A stretch of DNA of 64,000 nt, taken from positions 15,901,119 to 15,965,118 of the forward strand of contig ML677351.1 in the NCBI GenBank assembly GCA_007922305.1. The letters are read 5' to 3'. This document shows, piece by piece, positions 12,301 through 25,830 of this stretch (positions are counted from its first letter, which is position 1; every line of letters begins with the position of its first letter). The translations under genes and the position numbers were made by a program. The notes beneath the pieces were generated by a model, which was not told where the DNA came from, did not search any database, and saw only the letters and a list, made by a program, of their open reading frames with translations. Source of the DNA: Dermatemys mawii (Eukaryota; Chordata; Testudines; Dermatemydidae).

Positions 12301-12744
12301 GTTCAGGCTGTTTTATTTTTATTTATTGTAAGAAATAGAGCTGTGCCAGTAATAGATATATCAGTTCACTGACAACTGTGATTTTTTTACAAAAATGTGT
12401 TTAAGGTTGAACAACACATTTTGTTCAACCTGAAACAAGACACTTAATTTTGATAGTGTTGTTTAAAACGTTTTGGTGTAACAATCTGTATTTTTTACAG
12501 AAAATATTTTGGACAAAAAATTTCATCCATCTCTAAAAACAAAGGTTATATTTTGTTCTAAAATGTCTTTTAAGTGTCCTATCCTTAAGCTTTAACCATC
12601 CAGAAGAAATTTACTTGATTATTTAAAAGTTGAATGCAAGAGACAAACAGGGGGACATGGTCCTTAGCTATGTGAACTATCTCACAATACAATGTCTCTT
12701 GTATAAAGCCTTGTGTAAGCAAAATGAAACAAATTCAGACTCAT

Positions 12745-12835
12745 AGATTTTAAGGCCACAAGGGACCATCACGATCTTTTGACTATGCATTTTCCTGAGT
12801 CACAGATTAGGAGGAATAAATTCTCCTTTTGTTTA
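12745..12835 (-). mobile_element. CR1 3'-end fragment
   Basis: Reads 'ctcatagattttaaggcca', 'caagggaccatca' and 'gatcttttga', closely matching the inverted 3' tail of a CR1 subfamily, comparable with the tail at 33578. Only about 90 bp remain. Confidence 0.6.
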
Positions 12836-12839
12836 CCCA

Positions 12840-15800
12840 GAATGCTTTATATATACTTTTCACATATTTTGATGAGAGAGTGTACCAGGAATTACTTGGA
12901 TTTTTGGTATAAACGATGTGCCCAGATCCACAACTACATATAAAGTAAAACCTCATATTATTAAATGTTGCCTAGTTAAGGTGTCAGGAGAAGCTTTAAT
13001 AAAAACTGGATTAGTTTTATTTAAATCATATACATTAAAAGGCAGACAATCTTTTAACTTTCTATACCACAGGTTATTATACAGATCCTTCTGTCATTAT
13101 TCATGTTCTTTCCTTTAGTGGACTGAACAGCAAGGCTTCTTTTTGTTCCTGAAGGCTCTTAGTAGCCTATTTAGGTAGGCGTTTCCTAAAGAAATGCATG
13201 CAGGCCATCTATCTTTTGTTTCTCCCAAATATAAAAGTAATTTTTTCGTTGTGGGTAACTCTGAAGGCCATTTTACTATTCCATGTTATTATTGTCAAAA
13301 TATTTGCCATAATGTTTAGCATAGGAACCCTTTGTTATCAATAAGTAGTTTAAACATTTTGACAACTGTATTTTTTTTGTTGTTGTTTCTGAGACAATAT
13401 TGTCTGTCCTTTCCCAACTGCAAAAATATAGTCTCCAATTATGTGAAAGACTCTTCAAATCCTAAAATGACATATTTGCACAGGAGCAAATCTGATCCTC
13501 TGAGTGAAAATGATACTATGAAGAAGTACTACCCATATTGATCAACATTCTCAAATTAGTTTCAAGGAGATTTGTGGTGGGACTTAATTTGCTAATAAAG
13601 CCTATCTGAATAGACGCACAATATAAGTTCCATTATATGTCTTTGCCAAATAATAATGTAGAAACATGTATTTACCATAATAATCTGACTGACGTATTGG
13701 GAACATAGCACTCTTTGCCCCTTCGCCCAGCCCCTCCAAGTCTGAGTGAATGGCATTGGGACTTGGCATGCAGGGTTTCAGTGCCACTTAGGTTTGGCTC
13801 AGCAAAAGGGTAGTGCGGCTATGGCCTCCTGGTGGCTTCCTGACTCTTCAGCTTATGTGGATGCATATATGTGGCTGATGTGATTCTGGGTAATGTCACT
13901 GAATTTTTGAAGTTGGCATAAATGGATATTTTTCCATTATCTTTATGTGGGTGATAACATTATTAAATCAGGAGTCTGGAGCTTTTTGGTTATAAACAGG
14001 AATCTACCTGTTTGCAGGGGGACATAGTCAATATCATACTGCCCCTTCTCAGGTGTTGCGAGATACAGTCTGCAGTTGCCTCATGGTTCTTTGAGGATAA
14101 AGATAACCTTAAAAGGCATCATGCAGCTCCAAACAGCACAGATGGAGTTGTCAGAAAGGCAATATATCTTCTCCCCTTTGGCAATCAGAATGGGGGTAAG
14201 TGCCTGTGATGAACTGGATCAGACTGTTTCTACTAATTTACAATTATACATGAAAATAAAGGTAACAAACACATTTAAATTAACATTCTTATTGAGTAGT
14301 ATTGTTTGTAATTAACTTTGAAATGAGCCTTTCTAACATTCATATTGCATAGTATTTTCTGTTCTTTTTTCCTTCATCTTCTGAGGATTTCTGGCCTAAT
14401 TTGCCAGACCCAAAAGATTTGCATATCGTCCGGGTAGACACTATAACTTGTGTGTACCTACCCAAACACTGAGGTACCTCAATCACAAATCTCAATCCAC
14501 TATGTCATCACATTACTCTGTATCTAGGGCGGGGAGCCCTACCCATAGGAATACTAATCCTAACTCCAAGTAGCCTACCCATAGGAACCCTAGTCTGTAC
14601 TCTATGCTGAAGTTATACAACTGTGATAAAGGAAATGTGTCCTTGCTTACAGCAATGTACATCATTTTAAAGTTGTTTTCCCACCCAATGGCTATCACAA
14701 TGATTTCCTGCTCAAAGACTATGATATCTCAGATATCACTATTTGGTAACTGTGAAAATGTTGCCTTTTTTAATGGTAATTGTGTTTCTTCAGACAATGC
14801 TCCTCAATATTTTCTACCTCCTAATATTATAGTTGGCATGCTGGTATGGTACTGTTATCACATTTGCTGAAAGAGTGTGCGTATGCATATGCATATGTAA
14901 GTGAATAAGAGAGGAAGAGATCAAAAGGGAAGACATTTTAATATGGGGCTTTGGGTAAGATGCATATCTATAACTCTGTGTTCACTAGAGTTTGCAGAAT
15001 GCTTTCTTTACAGAGAAATAGTTAAATGAGTAAGTACACTTGTATTTGAATCTATGTTTTATAATGGGAACTGACACAATAATTAGTGTGCAGTAGGCCA
15101 GGGACAGTTTAATATATTTCCCCCTTTTTCTGTCCAACTTCATAAAAATTTCATTAATCTTTACCACCCCCAACAAAAGGCAATAAAATATGTATAACTA
15201 GGGAAGTAACAGCACTTAATAACAGTCTAGTTTATCACTTGTGGAAACAGATCATATTTAAAATTTAGTGTTAGATACTGCTTTCTAAAAATAATTGCAC
15301 TAGTTTTCATAGAAGCCAATTATCCAGCTGTTCAGTACATCCAGATAAAAGGCCAACCTTAGAACTCCTACTTCCTGATTTGCTAGAGATCAGGGGTGTA
15401 GCTGTCACAATTTTCTTGTTATGGTGTATGAATATGATACGGGAAGGAAAAAGAAATTAGATGCTCTCGAAGTACCCATCACCCCACATTCTGTTGTATG
15501 TACATTGTACATTGTACTGTTGATAGCCCTAAATCCACAACTAGAAAGCTTGTTCTGAGAGCAAGAACTAAAAAAAAAGGAAAGAAAATCAAGAGGCAAC
15601 ATAGGAGAAAAAGGTAGAACAAATTAACGAGTTCGAAACAAACATGTTAACCTCTGTGAGAACCCGCACATTAAAAAGAAATGTTCTTTTATGCTAATGT
15701 GGAAATGGTAAGGTTTTTTCACACATGGAATAACTAAGTATGAAACTTCCTGTATGTGAAAAACTCCATGAAATTCCCCTTTTAGAGCTTCCCTTTAATT

Positions 15801-15980
15801 CTTCCAAGGAGGAGAAAGGGATTTTTCTTCACTAAATTCATCCTCTATAACTCTCAGATCCCATCAGATGCTATCCAAGTGGAAGCCCTGTGGCTCCACT
15901 ACTTCTTCCTCACATGTCACAGTTCCCTAGCTCCCAGTCAGCCTTTTTCTAGTGGACCTGAGTTGACAGAGCTTATCCTG
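12840..15980. other. No gene seen
   Basis: Mostly AT-rich. A slightly GC-richer patch at about 13690-13860 and a duplicated CCTACCCATAGGAA (about 14537 and 14573) may be repeat-derived but were not identified. Confidence 0.5.
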
Positions 15981-15983
15981 CTA

Positions 15984-16102
15984 GGATGACCAGATGTCCC
16001 AATTTTATAGGGACTGTCCAGATTTTGGGTTTTTCTCATATACAGGTACCTGTTACTCTACCACCCCCATCCTGATTTTTCACACTTGCTGTCTAGTCAC
16101 CC
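15984..16102. mobile_element. 119-bp MITE with GGATGACCAGA-type TIRs
   Basis: The ends are inverted: GGATGACCAGATG on the left and a right end whose complement is GGGTGACTAGAC. TA lies outside each end (15982-15983 and 16103-16104). The body has 'attttatagggactgtcc' and 'cctgatttttcacacttgct'. This matches a short MITE familiar from turtle genomes. The TA flanks suggest Tc1/mariner-type mobilisation, but two bases are weak evidence. Confidence 0.75.
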
Positions 16103-16109
16103 TACACCC

Positions 16110-17650
16110 TGCTATCTACTGAGCTTGGACTCCCTCTTTAAATGGAGTTTCAGGACACTGAGGGGGTTTCTCTCAGATGTTATTACAGCTTTCGCACATT
16201 GATCCTGGGCACCTGCAGTTTAAGAGCAATGCTATCATTTTTGAGGAATTTAGGCAAATAAATGCATGTTGGCTTGACTGCAGGAACAATCACTGACTCT
16301 TGCACTGTGGGAGAATAACAAACTGACAAGTAAAATATGGGTGACAAATATCAAAATATAAAAATAACGATCTGTTGTACATAAAACAACATTACTTAGG
16401 TCAGGTTTGGATCTTCTTGGGGAGCTAGAAAAATGAGCAAAGACTCACTAAGGAGTGGCATACACTGATCAGATTGGAAAGTCAGTCTCAAGTTATTGCT
16501 TGCTCTTAGTTGCTCTTTGTTGCTTTTGTTTTAATGCCTCCTGTGCATTGGCACTGGTAAGACTTTTCAGTCTTTATATATTTCAGATGTAAAGATATGC
16601 TACAAGTTACTTCCGTGTGCAGAATCTTCTCACTTGTGTGTTTTTAATTCCTGAACAGTTCTATAACAAGTGCTCAGATGCTTAGAGCTGATAGGGCACC
16701 AGGGTACAGCCACAAGTGAATTTTTATACCAACATAAAGGAAAAGAATTACAGGAAATAATCTAATATTAAGTCAGAATACAGAATTTGTTCCCCTCCCA
16801 CACATTACTTGCTAAATTAATATTTTTCCTTAAAGTAATTGGTTGATAAACTGCTGTGATGCTGAAAAGCTGTACCAGGACTGCAGCAATTATGCTTCAA
16901 TTGTCATGAATCAATAGTACTGGCATGCAATTCTTACTATAATTTAAGACCCATAAGCATCCCCTCTTGGTTTTTCAAAATGAATTCTGAGCTTACTCTC
17001 AACTTTATAATTCTAATTACTGCATACAGTTTTGGTTATGATTTTTTTATAAGAACAAAGTACTAGAATTCTCAAACACTAATTTTAGACACAAAGAAAG
17101 GCTATAAAATCACACATTGAAAACTGAAAAAAGAAGAATACTAAGCATAACAATCCACATATATAGCCTGCCAATTATTTAACTTTTTTAACTTTTTTGT
17201 CATGAGACTGTATTTATGATTTTTAATCTGTATTTCTCTACTGCAAAATAAAAAGAGTATTACACAACTGTATTCTGCTTGTTTTTATATCATAACCTCC
17301 ATAATGTGATCTAGGTATTTTCATATTAATAGCACTTTATACAAGACCAGTTAATGAAGGAATGATTAATGGCCATGTGAATACACAGGCAACAAAGGAA
17401 AAGAAATTAGCATTGTGTGTTTTTGGAAGTAACGCTAGACAACAAACTGCCCTTTTTAACAGCAATTTCAGACCTAGGAAAAAGTCAGTGGACAAAGGAA
17501 ACAGTTAATTAAACTCTAGTGTGCATTGTAACAATTTACACCATTATTTCAAAGTTTGAGAAATTCCAGAAAGAGTTGGTTGGTTGGGCAGTTAAACATT
17601 ATCTCAAAAGCATGTCTCACAGATATCTTAAAATAGGCAGAGGACTTGAC
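16110..17650. other. No gene seen
   Basis: AT-rich unique-looking DNA; nothing recognised. Confidence 0.55.
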
Positions 17651-17757
17651 ACTAAAATAGTGCTTACATTGTGCTGGGCCTTGCTAGTATAGGCTTACCA
17701 GTTCATAGCTCCAGCAGCTCAGGACTCCTAGCCATCAGCTGTTGCTCTACAACTACC

Positions 17758-17985
17758 AAGCTCCGAAGGCAGCACCGCTGTCAGCAGCAGCTCAAAAGTA
17801 AGGGTTACAATATCATGCAGAGGCAGCCCTAGCCACATACACACATACTGAGAAAACAAACACGGGGACCCTTTGAGCTGCTTGGGGCCCTAAGCAACTG
17901 CTTAGTCGGCTTATGACTAACACCACTCTGATACCATGCTACCTTTACTTCTTTGCTGCTGCTGGTAGGGTGCGGCCTTCAGACC
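17758..17985. repeat. GC-rich foldback repeat
   Basis: Two arms of about 45 bp (17758-17805 and 17941-17985) are imperfect inverted copies; shared cores include CAGCAGCAG next to AAGTAAGGGT and, inverted, ACCTTTACTT next to GCTGCTGCTGG. The spacer is about 135 bp. Likely a MITE-like or rearranged GC-rich repeat; the family is not known to me. Confidence 0.55.
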
Positions 17986-18211
17986 TAGGTCCCTGGCCAG
18001 CAGCCACCTCTCTCTGGCTGTCAAACTTGAGCCTTGGTACCTCTTTTATTAAAAAATTAAGCAATGCAGTAAACTAGACAACTTCAGCATGCTAGCAGCT
18101 ATTTATAATGTTCACTTCCAATATTTTCTTGTAAATGCTCAGGTGTGGAAATTTTGCTCTAATTTTCTAATCCTTATCTTGCCAATTCATCTTTTGTTTC
18201 ATCTAAACCTT

Positions 18212-18243
18212 TAGAGCTGATTATGGTTAGAGCTGATTATGGT
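18212..18243 (+). repeat. 16-bp tandem duplication
   Basis: TAGAGCTGATTATGGT occurs twice back to back (18212-18227, 18228-18243) with no mismatch, implying a recent slippage event. Confidence 0.95.
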
Positions 18244-18259
18244 TACATGATGGTGCTCT

Positions 18260-19150
18260 CAGTGGATCTGTGACTTTGAGTTCAAGGAAGCCAAAGAAAG
18301 GTTAAACAATAAACCTGTGTATTGGTCAATGCTATGGAGATGACTGAGTTTTCTACAGAACAATGTTACAGCTGAATTTGTGAGTTCCCACAGAAGGCCA
18401 ACTGACCAAAGGATACAGTGTTCCATCACTAACATACAGCGTTCAAACACCCAATAATAAGAAAAATCTGTTCCTGGAATGTATAATGCCTAACCCGGAG
18501 CATGATCTAAAACATCATTAGGAGCAATTCATACTGGTCTGTAAAAGTAATTTTTCCCCAATTCACTATATGGAGGAATAGCCTACCCATATGGAAGCTG
18601 ATGATGCTAGCGAATATAATAAATCTAAAATGAAAATCATTTACAGAGAAGCAATCCCTCTGGATGTAGCTACTAAAAAACAGGTATTATTAGTAAAGAA
18701 CAAATGATGGATTAGAAATAGACCTAAATTCTCTCCCCAAAATTTCTATATTGCTAATAACTGTAAGAAATGACAAGTCCATATGTCTTAAATGCAATAG
18801 AATGAAAAAAAAACCACCACATGTACAGGCCGCATCATTACCGGCTGCATGCAGAAAGGTTCTTGCAGACACCCAGAGTACCATTAGTGTCAGTAGATTC
18901 TGTGTGGTGCAGAACTCATTGCAGGACGGGTGCCGCAGATGCTTTCCAGAGATTTTCAGCCTTCACTTTTACATCCCAACATTGGGAAAGAGAAATAAGT
19001 CTATCAGCGTTTCAAAACCATTATTAAAAAGTATTCACATTCATTTAATTTTAAACCCTTCAAGACTGTTTAAACAGTCCCACACAACCATGGAAAAGCT
19101 CCTCCGGGCTGTATGCTCAAGTAGGCTGATATATTGGGCCCCAATCCACT
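18260..19150. other. No supported gene
   Basis: An open frame of 133 codons (18751-19152, +) crosses this stretch but has no recognisable domain and a strongly biased, repeat-like composition. I do not call it a gene. Confidence 0.5.
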
Positions 19151-19760
19151 GATCCCCAAGTGCTTTAGGCCTTTTGAGGTTGAATACAGTCCAGGTACTG
19201 TCTCTGGATGCAGTCTCTGGACATACTCTGTTTAGCACCCCCTTCTGACAGGCGAGAATCCAACTGTCAAACCCTGTCATTAGTGTTGACCTCCCAGTCT
19301 AAGCATACCTCTTCCCAGATCTCCAACCACGTGAACACTTTGCATTCACAGCTTAACTCTTTGGGGGTACAAGATAGGTGACCGAGATAGACTTTGCATA
19401 GCACTATAAATGCCATTACTCTCTCCTTAAATAGCACAAGTAGTGCACAGATCTAGAAAAAATAATACACACAATACGCATTTCCTTGCCTCGGTTTCCT
19501 TACCTCTCTGGAGAACTTTTTGGATTTAGGACAGAATTCTTTGAGGAGAACAGGTTTTCCTCCCTCTGCATATGACTTCTCTTCAGAATCATAGGGTCTC
19601 TCTTTCCCTCTCTTTCTGCTTCAAGTTAGCTTGATTCCTTTCACCCTGGCTGGTCCTACCATTAAACAAGACTCTCCTCCCCAAATACAAAACCAAGCAC
19701 TTCTTTCCAGCCCAAATTTCCTGTCTCTTCGTTTGATTGTCCTGAGTTTATGTCCCACCA

Positions 19761-20612
19761 CAGGGGTAGGCAAACTACAGCCCATGGGCCACATCTGGCC
19801 CACGGGACCATCCTGTCAGGCCCCTGAGCTCCCAGCTGGAGAGGCTCCTCCAACCCATCCTCCCACGTTCCCCCCTCCTCTGGAACCTCAACGCACTGCA
19901 CAAGCAATGCTGTGGTCTGCCACTACTGCCAGGCAGTACGGCTGGCTCCAGTGGGGCCTGAGCTTCTGCCACTTTGAGCAGCATGGTAAGGAAGCGGGGC
20001 TGCCTGCCCCTGCAGGGCAGCATGTCAGGTTTTGGCGGCCTGCGCGGCCACCAGACACACTCTCTGAGTGACATGGTAAGGGAGGGGAGCGTGGGCGGGG
20101 GTTAATAAGGGGCAGGAAGTCCTGAGGGGCAGCCAGGGGACGGGGATCAGGGGGCAGTTGGATGGGGCAGAGGTTCAGGTGGGGGGTGGTCAGGAGACAG
20201 GGAACGGGGGAGGTTGGATAGGCGTGGGAGTCCCAGGAGTCTGTCAGGGAGAGGGGGTGTGGATAGGAGTTGGGCAGTCACGGGGAGGAGTCCGGGTGAC
20301 AGTTAGGGCTGGGGGTCTCAGGAGGAGGCAGTCATGGGGACAAGGAGCAGGGGAGATTGGATGGGGGTGGGATCCCAGAGGGGCAGTTAGGGATGGGAGA
20401 GTTCTCTGGAGGGAGTGATCAGGGGACAAGGAGCGGAGGGGTCAGATGGGTTAGGAATTCTGAAGGGGGCAGTCAGGGTTGGGGAAGTGGGTGGCGGTCA
20501 GATAGGGGTCAGGGCCAGGCTGTTTGGGGAGGCACAGCCTTCCCTACCCAGCCCTTCATACAATTTTGCAACCCTGATGTGGCCCTCGGGCCAAAAAGTT
20601 TGCCCAGGCCTG
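19761..20612. mobile_element. Non-autonomous hAT-type DNA transposon (852 bp)
   Basis: Terminal inverted repeats: left CAGGGGTAGGCAAACT; right end, read inverted, CAGGCCTGGGCAAACT. An exact 8-bp target duplication, TCCCACCA, lies at 19753-19760 and 20613-20620. An 8-bp duplication and CAGGGG-type ends are diagnostic of the hAT superfamily. Sub-terminal sequence ('ggccctcgggccaaaaag') is also inverted-repeat related. No transposase frame exists, so it must have moved in trans. The interior is a G-rich run of imperfect tandem units (see 20085-20525). The short frames over it are composition artefacts. Confidence 0.95.
20085..20525 (+). repeat. G-rich imperfect tandem repeats inside the hAT element
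   Basis: Loose units with 'ggggacaaggagc', 'gtcaggggaca', 'ggttggat' and 'gggggcagttgg' wording follow each other at about 50-60 bp spacing. G is heavily favoured on the + strand, so G-quadruplex potential is plausible. Confidence 0.65.
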
Positions 20613-23539
20613 TCCCACCACCACCATCTGATTCCTTTGTTTTACTGCTGGGGATTTTGTACTCTCCCGTCCTGCAGAGAAGTTGGAGGAACTTGTTTTT
20701 TCACTCAGGCAACCTCCTTAGCATTCTTTGATCAGAACATAGTTGTTAAAGTTAATGACCTTCACTTTCCCTGGTCTAGTAGGTACCGGTCATCAAATGG
20801 TGCATTCTATCTACGTTGGCATTCAAAAACACAACAATGTAATAACATCAACTCATTATAATAAGTTGTACACAGACACATAACCCAACTCATCACAGCA
20901 ATACTGTATGAGGTTTGTGTAGTAGTTGGGCAAAGAGAATATCTTCGTTAGTTTGGGGGTTACCTTAATATTAGGTTCTTGCTAAAACTGCACTAAAATG
21001 AAGGATACATTATAAAAATTAATTTAATCTGATGATGCACAAAAAGAAATAAAGTGTACTTAGGCTCTGATTCTGCTGTCAGACACCAAAAAACTTCAGG
21101 GCGTATCTGTCATGGGAGTGGGTTTCCAACCTAGGAGAACTGCTAATGCAGAAAAGGGGATATATGGAAAACCAACACATTCATATTTATCTGCTGCTAC
21201 TTTGTATATACACGGGAATTAAAAAGCCAATGTCTGTTTTATTAAAGAAATTTACTTAGTAACAGATGAATTAAGGAATAAGATATATGCAGGCAATCTT
21301 TTAACTAGTTAGTCTGTCAAAATGTTTACACTGAATAATAGTCTAATAAGGTCAAAAGATGTGACACATAATTGATAATCATTTTCATTGGCTGGTATGA
21401 ATATTAAAATTAAAGTAATTGTAATATTTTGAAATATATGCAGTCATTGGACATCATCAAGAAAAAACACTATATTGTAAGTTCAGTTCTGGAACTCTCA
21501 ATCATTTTAATACACAGAATGCATCAAAGTCCTTTGGAAGAACTATTTATATTGCATTATTCGCGAATAATTATGGAGTGATTTGATAACCCAGTAAGAG
21601 TCATTGTAACAAATTTTAAAATGTTGCCAGTTGCTAAATCTATAAAAGCATTAAATGTTTATGAAAGCTTTCTTGATATAATCAATTTAGAAAACTAAAC
21701 CTGTCCTCCTGAAAGAACAAGAATTATACCATGAAATGTCAAAGAAACGGAATACAAGACTTTTGTATATGCGAGGATATTTACCCACTTCTCCAAAATT
21801 TGCCACATCAGCATAAGATGAACTTCACAAAATGTTACCCTTTGTTGTAACTGAATTACAGCATCTCTCTCTGTCAACATCAGATTTTAAATTCTCAAGC
21901 TTTAACTTGCCTAGATTTCAAAGGAAAAGACTGATTCTAGCCAACCTCATTCTAGCCATGGTGCAGGCTATGATAACTTTTCCCCACATGAACAGGGACA
22001 TAAACTGGGATGCTGATTCTCACACGCACCCAATATAAGGTCCCTTTATACTTCCTGAGTGGTGGTCTTTTAATGTAAATGTAACTCAGCTCTGAAAATT
22101 CATAAAGATAACTGCTCATCCATTCCTAATCCCAATAAATTTTCATTAACTAAAAATTAGATAATTCCTTCATCAAATACCAAAGACCATTATTTAAAGT
22201 TCAAGATACTTGGGTTAACATTTCTAACTCCCCTAAATTGGGTGCTTCTTCTCTTTCTGGTTTAAGTTAGGACAAGAAGGAGAAATACTAAAACATTATT
22301 TTAATTGTATTTCTGACCTGGTCCCCTCCAGGGACTTCTCGGAATCTCATTAAAGAGTTGATACTCATTAGATGATGAGTGATTTGAGCACTAAAACACT
22401 GGGAGCACTAATGCAGACAAGGTGTCGGGGCCATCAACATTTTTTAATACATCACAGAGATTGACTCTGAGCTCAGTTGAACAACAATTCATCATATTGG
22501 TGGCAGTATATACTCCTAAGAAACTACCACAAGTGGTGTTAGTGATAGGACTTTAAGAGAAAATAAGATAGTGTAGACATAACACAAGACATTTGGATGA
22601 CATTTGGCTAGACATCCAGTGCCTAGATGATTACTTGAACCTTACCGCAAGCTTTTAGAGGTCTGTCCCTCATTCGTGTCCACTGAACAAAATTAAGACT
22701 TAATACAAAAATAAGACTGTGCACCACATTAAGAATATGAATCTTTTCACAATATTTCACTTCTGTTGTTTTAGCAGAAGCATCATTCTTTGTAAAATAA
22801 GAAATAGTTATGACTATGAAGACTGAACTTTCAACTTTGAAGGGTAGTTTCTCAGACATGCTCTAAAACAAAACAAAATCTAACCTATTTCAAATTTTTC
22901 TGAGACCCAAATTCTTCTAAATAAAATAAATGAAATACTTTGTGCTAAATTCCCATCCCCTCTAATGTTATCATAATTAGGGAGTTTAGAGAGAAGATGT
23001 ATTTAACAACAAATATGGTATTCATGGTTAATACCTATATAAAAAGGAAACCTAGTTATTAACACAATGACTTTCTTCTTACTTTTGATTCTTAAACCTC
23101 CTCTCTGAACTGAAAAAATCTTGAACATACTGTGAATAGTCTGTCTTTTTGTTCCTGTCAGCCAACTCACTAGCCATTACCTGAATGATGAGGGTTGGCT
23201 TCTGAACTGACTCAGAAGAAAATTATTCCTCCAGATTAGACATTTTGAGACCAAAGATGATATCTTTCGAATTGTCTCTGTGAAGTTGAATTAAAGTTTT
23301 GTCACACTCTACTTCTCAAAAGCACAGTGTGTGTATGAGTATGGCAACTAGGAAGAGAAAAGAAACTGCGTGGTTCTGCACCTTGCTGCACTGAGAAGGA
23401 AAACCCCAGAATAAGGCTATCAGATATGGAATGGAGGAGAAAGCTACAAATATATTCATCTCTGAACATATACATATATATATATATTAAAGTTGGCATG
23501 AATGTTCAAATTTGTACCAGTTTATGTTTGTTTAAAAAC

Positions 23540-23625
23540 AATATTTTTACAGCACCCAAGCATTCATTAGACACTTAACTGAACAAAAAGAGACACAGTC
23601 CCAACTCCAAAGAGTTTATAAATTA
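23540..23625 (-). repeat. Ancient repeat, 'tgtaagctctttggg' family
   Basis: Reads 'acagcacccaagcattc', 'gaacaaaaagagacacagtccc' in part and 'ccaaagagtttataaatt'. It is an inverted copy of the family seen at 53745-53880, and is related to copies near 37620 and 56500. Confidence 0.55.
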
Positions 23626-25689
23626 ATTTTATACATGGTGCAACAAGTAGGGGTAGCACTTAGGAGGGCAATGGTCATATTAAGTAACTGTGCTCAGTTT
23701 AGACACATCCATCTTTGTAGTTAATTTAAGGTTGATAAGTACTGAGGCAGACACATTTCCAGATATTAAGGAGAAAATATGCCTTAATGAGTTATGTGAA
23801 AGATGAGAGGGTATTAATTGTGAAGACCTACACTGAGAGGTGGTATAAATATTGTGGGAGAATAGGACAATCTGTACTGTACCATTCCTGGTTTCTAGAA
23901 ACAGCAACTACATTGTAACTGAAATATAGACAAGTACATTAATGTAATATTGCTTTATGGTTGAGATGTTTCATAAACCCGAATCAGGAATTTGAAAGTA
24001 GGCCTTCTTTCCACATACATAGCATGTTATATTAAATGTCCTTAATTTTAATGCTTTATACACATATCATATGGCAGTTACAGCTGACATGGGAATCATA
24101 ACTTGCAATTTCATGACTTTTATGCTCACACACACAATATCAAAACAATACAGTTGCGTTAATAGTTTCTTTTTAATTGCGTTCAATTTCCTTGATGAAA
24201 AGGTTATGTTGCATGCATTTGCACATACAATCACAGATGGTACAAACACACTTAAATGTGAAATTTCAAATTACACTCACTCTAATACCGGGCTTCTTTA
24301 AACAATGCTGTAACATAATTACATTCAGGATCATATCACTGACAACACTGAAATGCTAATTTTATCAACGTCATTTCTAAGAACTTGCTTTCAAGGGCAG
24401 GAGTTATTTAGGGAAGAACCTGTTCATCCCCACGTACAGGAAATTTTTATTAAAACAAGCAAAGAGGATGCAATTGGTTACATTTTAAAGCTGCACTTTT
24501 AAAAACCTTCTGAATTACTGGTGTTTATTATTAACATATTAAAATACTTTCTCCCTTAGAATTATTAGTGTATAGTGATATTTCAACTCGGGAAGTGGGA
24601 GTGGGGAAAGAGAGACACCTCCCTTGAGGAAGAGCCTGCTTCCATGTGCCAGTGCGGTGGTCCTACCTCTGGATTCACTGGGTATATGTAGTACTGGACC
24701 CTAAACACTAGCACTTCAGTGTGTTCAGCTATCAAGTTAGCTGGTGTTTTAAATTAAAATTCAGTGAGCTGCAAATCATTAGCATGGTGCGAGAAAGAAA
24801 AATAATGTTTAGTCTATTGGGCATGGGTAATAAAGTTTTGTTTTTTAACTCACTGAGCTCCATCTGTAAAGGTGAAGATGAAGGTTAACGCTATGGAAAG
24901 AGCATAGCTCTATATTCTGGACTTCTGTCTGTTCATGATTCTATCCTTGCATCCTCAGACAGGAACGTGAGTTTTCATTCTGAGATTACATAAGTATTTT
25001 TTCTTACAATCCTCCCTCCTTTTCTATTTTTTTTGCATAAGGTGCTTGAACCTCTCCACAACGGAAGTCTGCCTATAAAAATGTAAATTTAAGACAGGCG
25101 CTAGTATAAATGGAGCATGCTTAACTTCAGAATAACAGATATAAGCAAGCTTTCAAGCCTCTAGTAATTTAAGTTCTGACAATGTAACAAAACTACAGTT
25201 GATATTCTGAATGGCATGACTAAAGGGAGGAAGCAGTACTTAGCTGAACTCAAACAAAAGTAGTAAAAACACATATTTTACAATAAAAACATTTTTAGGT
25301 TTGTTAAAATTTTCATTTTACTCAAATTATAGCCTACTTTATCAAATTGTGTAATGGACCACAATATTTTATCTCATGTCAGCAAAAATATTTAATTATT
25401 AAGGAACAAGGTTTGCCACTTGCATTTTTAGGGGATGTTATTTCCACTCAATGCATATAGGGAACTCCTATTGATGTAGTGAAGAATATATCTCACAAAA
25501 CATAGTTTACAGAAACTCTTTTTTGTATTACTCTACAGTATTTTTAACTAGATAGATGTACTGTACACTAAGCCAAATGCTTTTATTTAACTTTACATTA
25601 AAAGCTATGTATAATATTCATTTTGGTAATCTTTTTGAAAGTTCTCTGTGTAGACTTGTCCTTGTACTTATAATATAAAAATAATAAAT

Positions 25690-25830
25690 ATTTGTATCGC
25701 ACTTTTCATATCTAAACTGCTTACAATCTTCAACTAATTAATCCTCTCAGCACCCCAGCAAGGTAGAAACTGCAAGTAGGGCCTCTATTTTACAACTGTA
25801 GCACTACAAAAAGCATTTGAAGTTCAATTA
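25690..25830 (+). repeat. MIR/CORE-SINE-like fragment
   Basis: Contains 'cctctcagcaccccagca', 'aggtagaaactgca' and 'ctctattttacaactgtag', equivalent to the 'cctcacaacaaccc...aggtaggtattatt...ccattttacag' block of old vertebrate SINEs. Confidence 0.5.

Larger units (their letters stand above)
19155..20880 (-). repeat. Probable old LTR/ERV-derived repeat hosting the hAT element
   Basis: The sequence on both sides of the hAT insertion (19155-19752 and 20621-20880) is of intermediate GC content and has wording I associate with inverted LTR-derived repeats of turtles, such as 'aatgaccttcactttccc'. The boundaries were not found and no open frame is present. Low confidence. Confidence 0.3.

Noticed and set aside
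18751..19152. 133-codon frame
   Set aside because: No recognisable domain, no splice or promoter context, and a competing frame overlaps it on the same strand.
20085..20525. Possible CRISPR-like or minisatellite array
   Set aside because: Units are imperfect, lack unique spacers of constant length and lie wholly inside a hAT element; the organism is a eukaryote.
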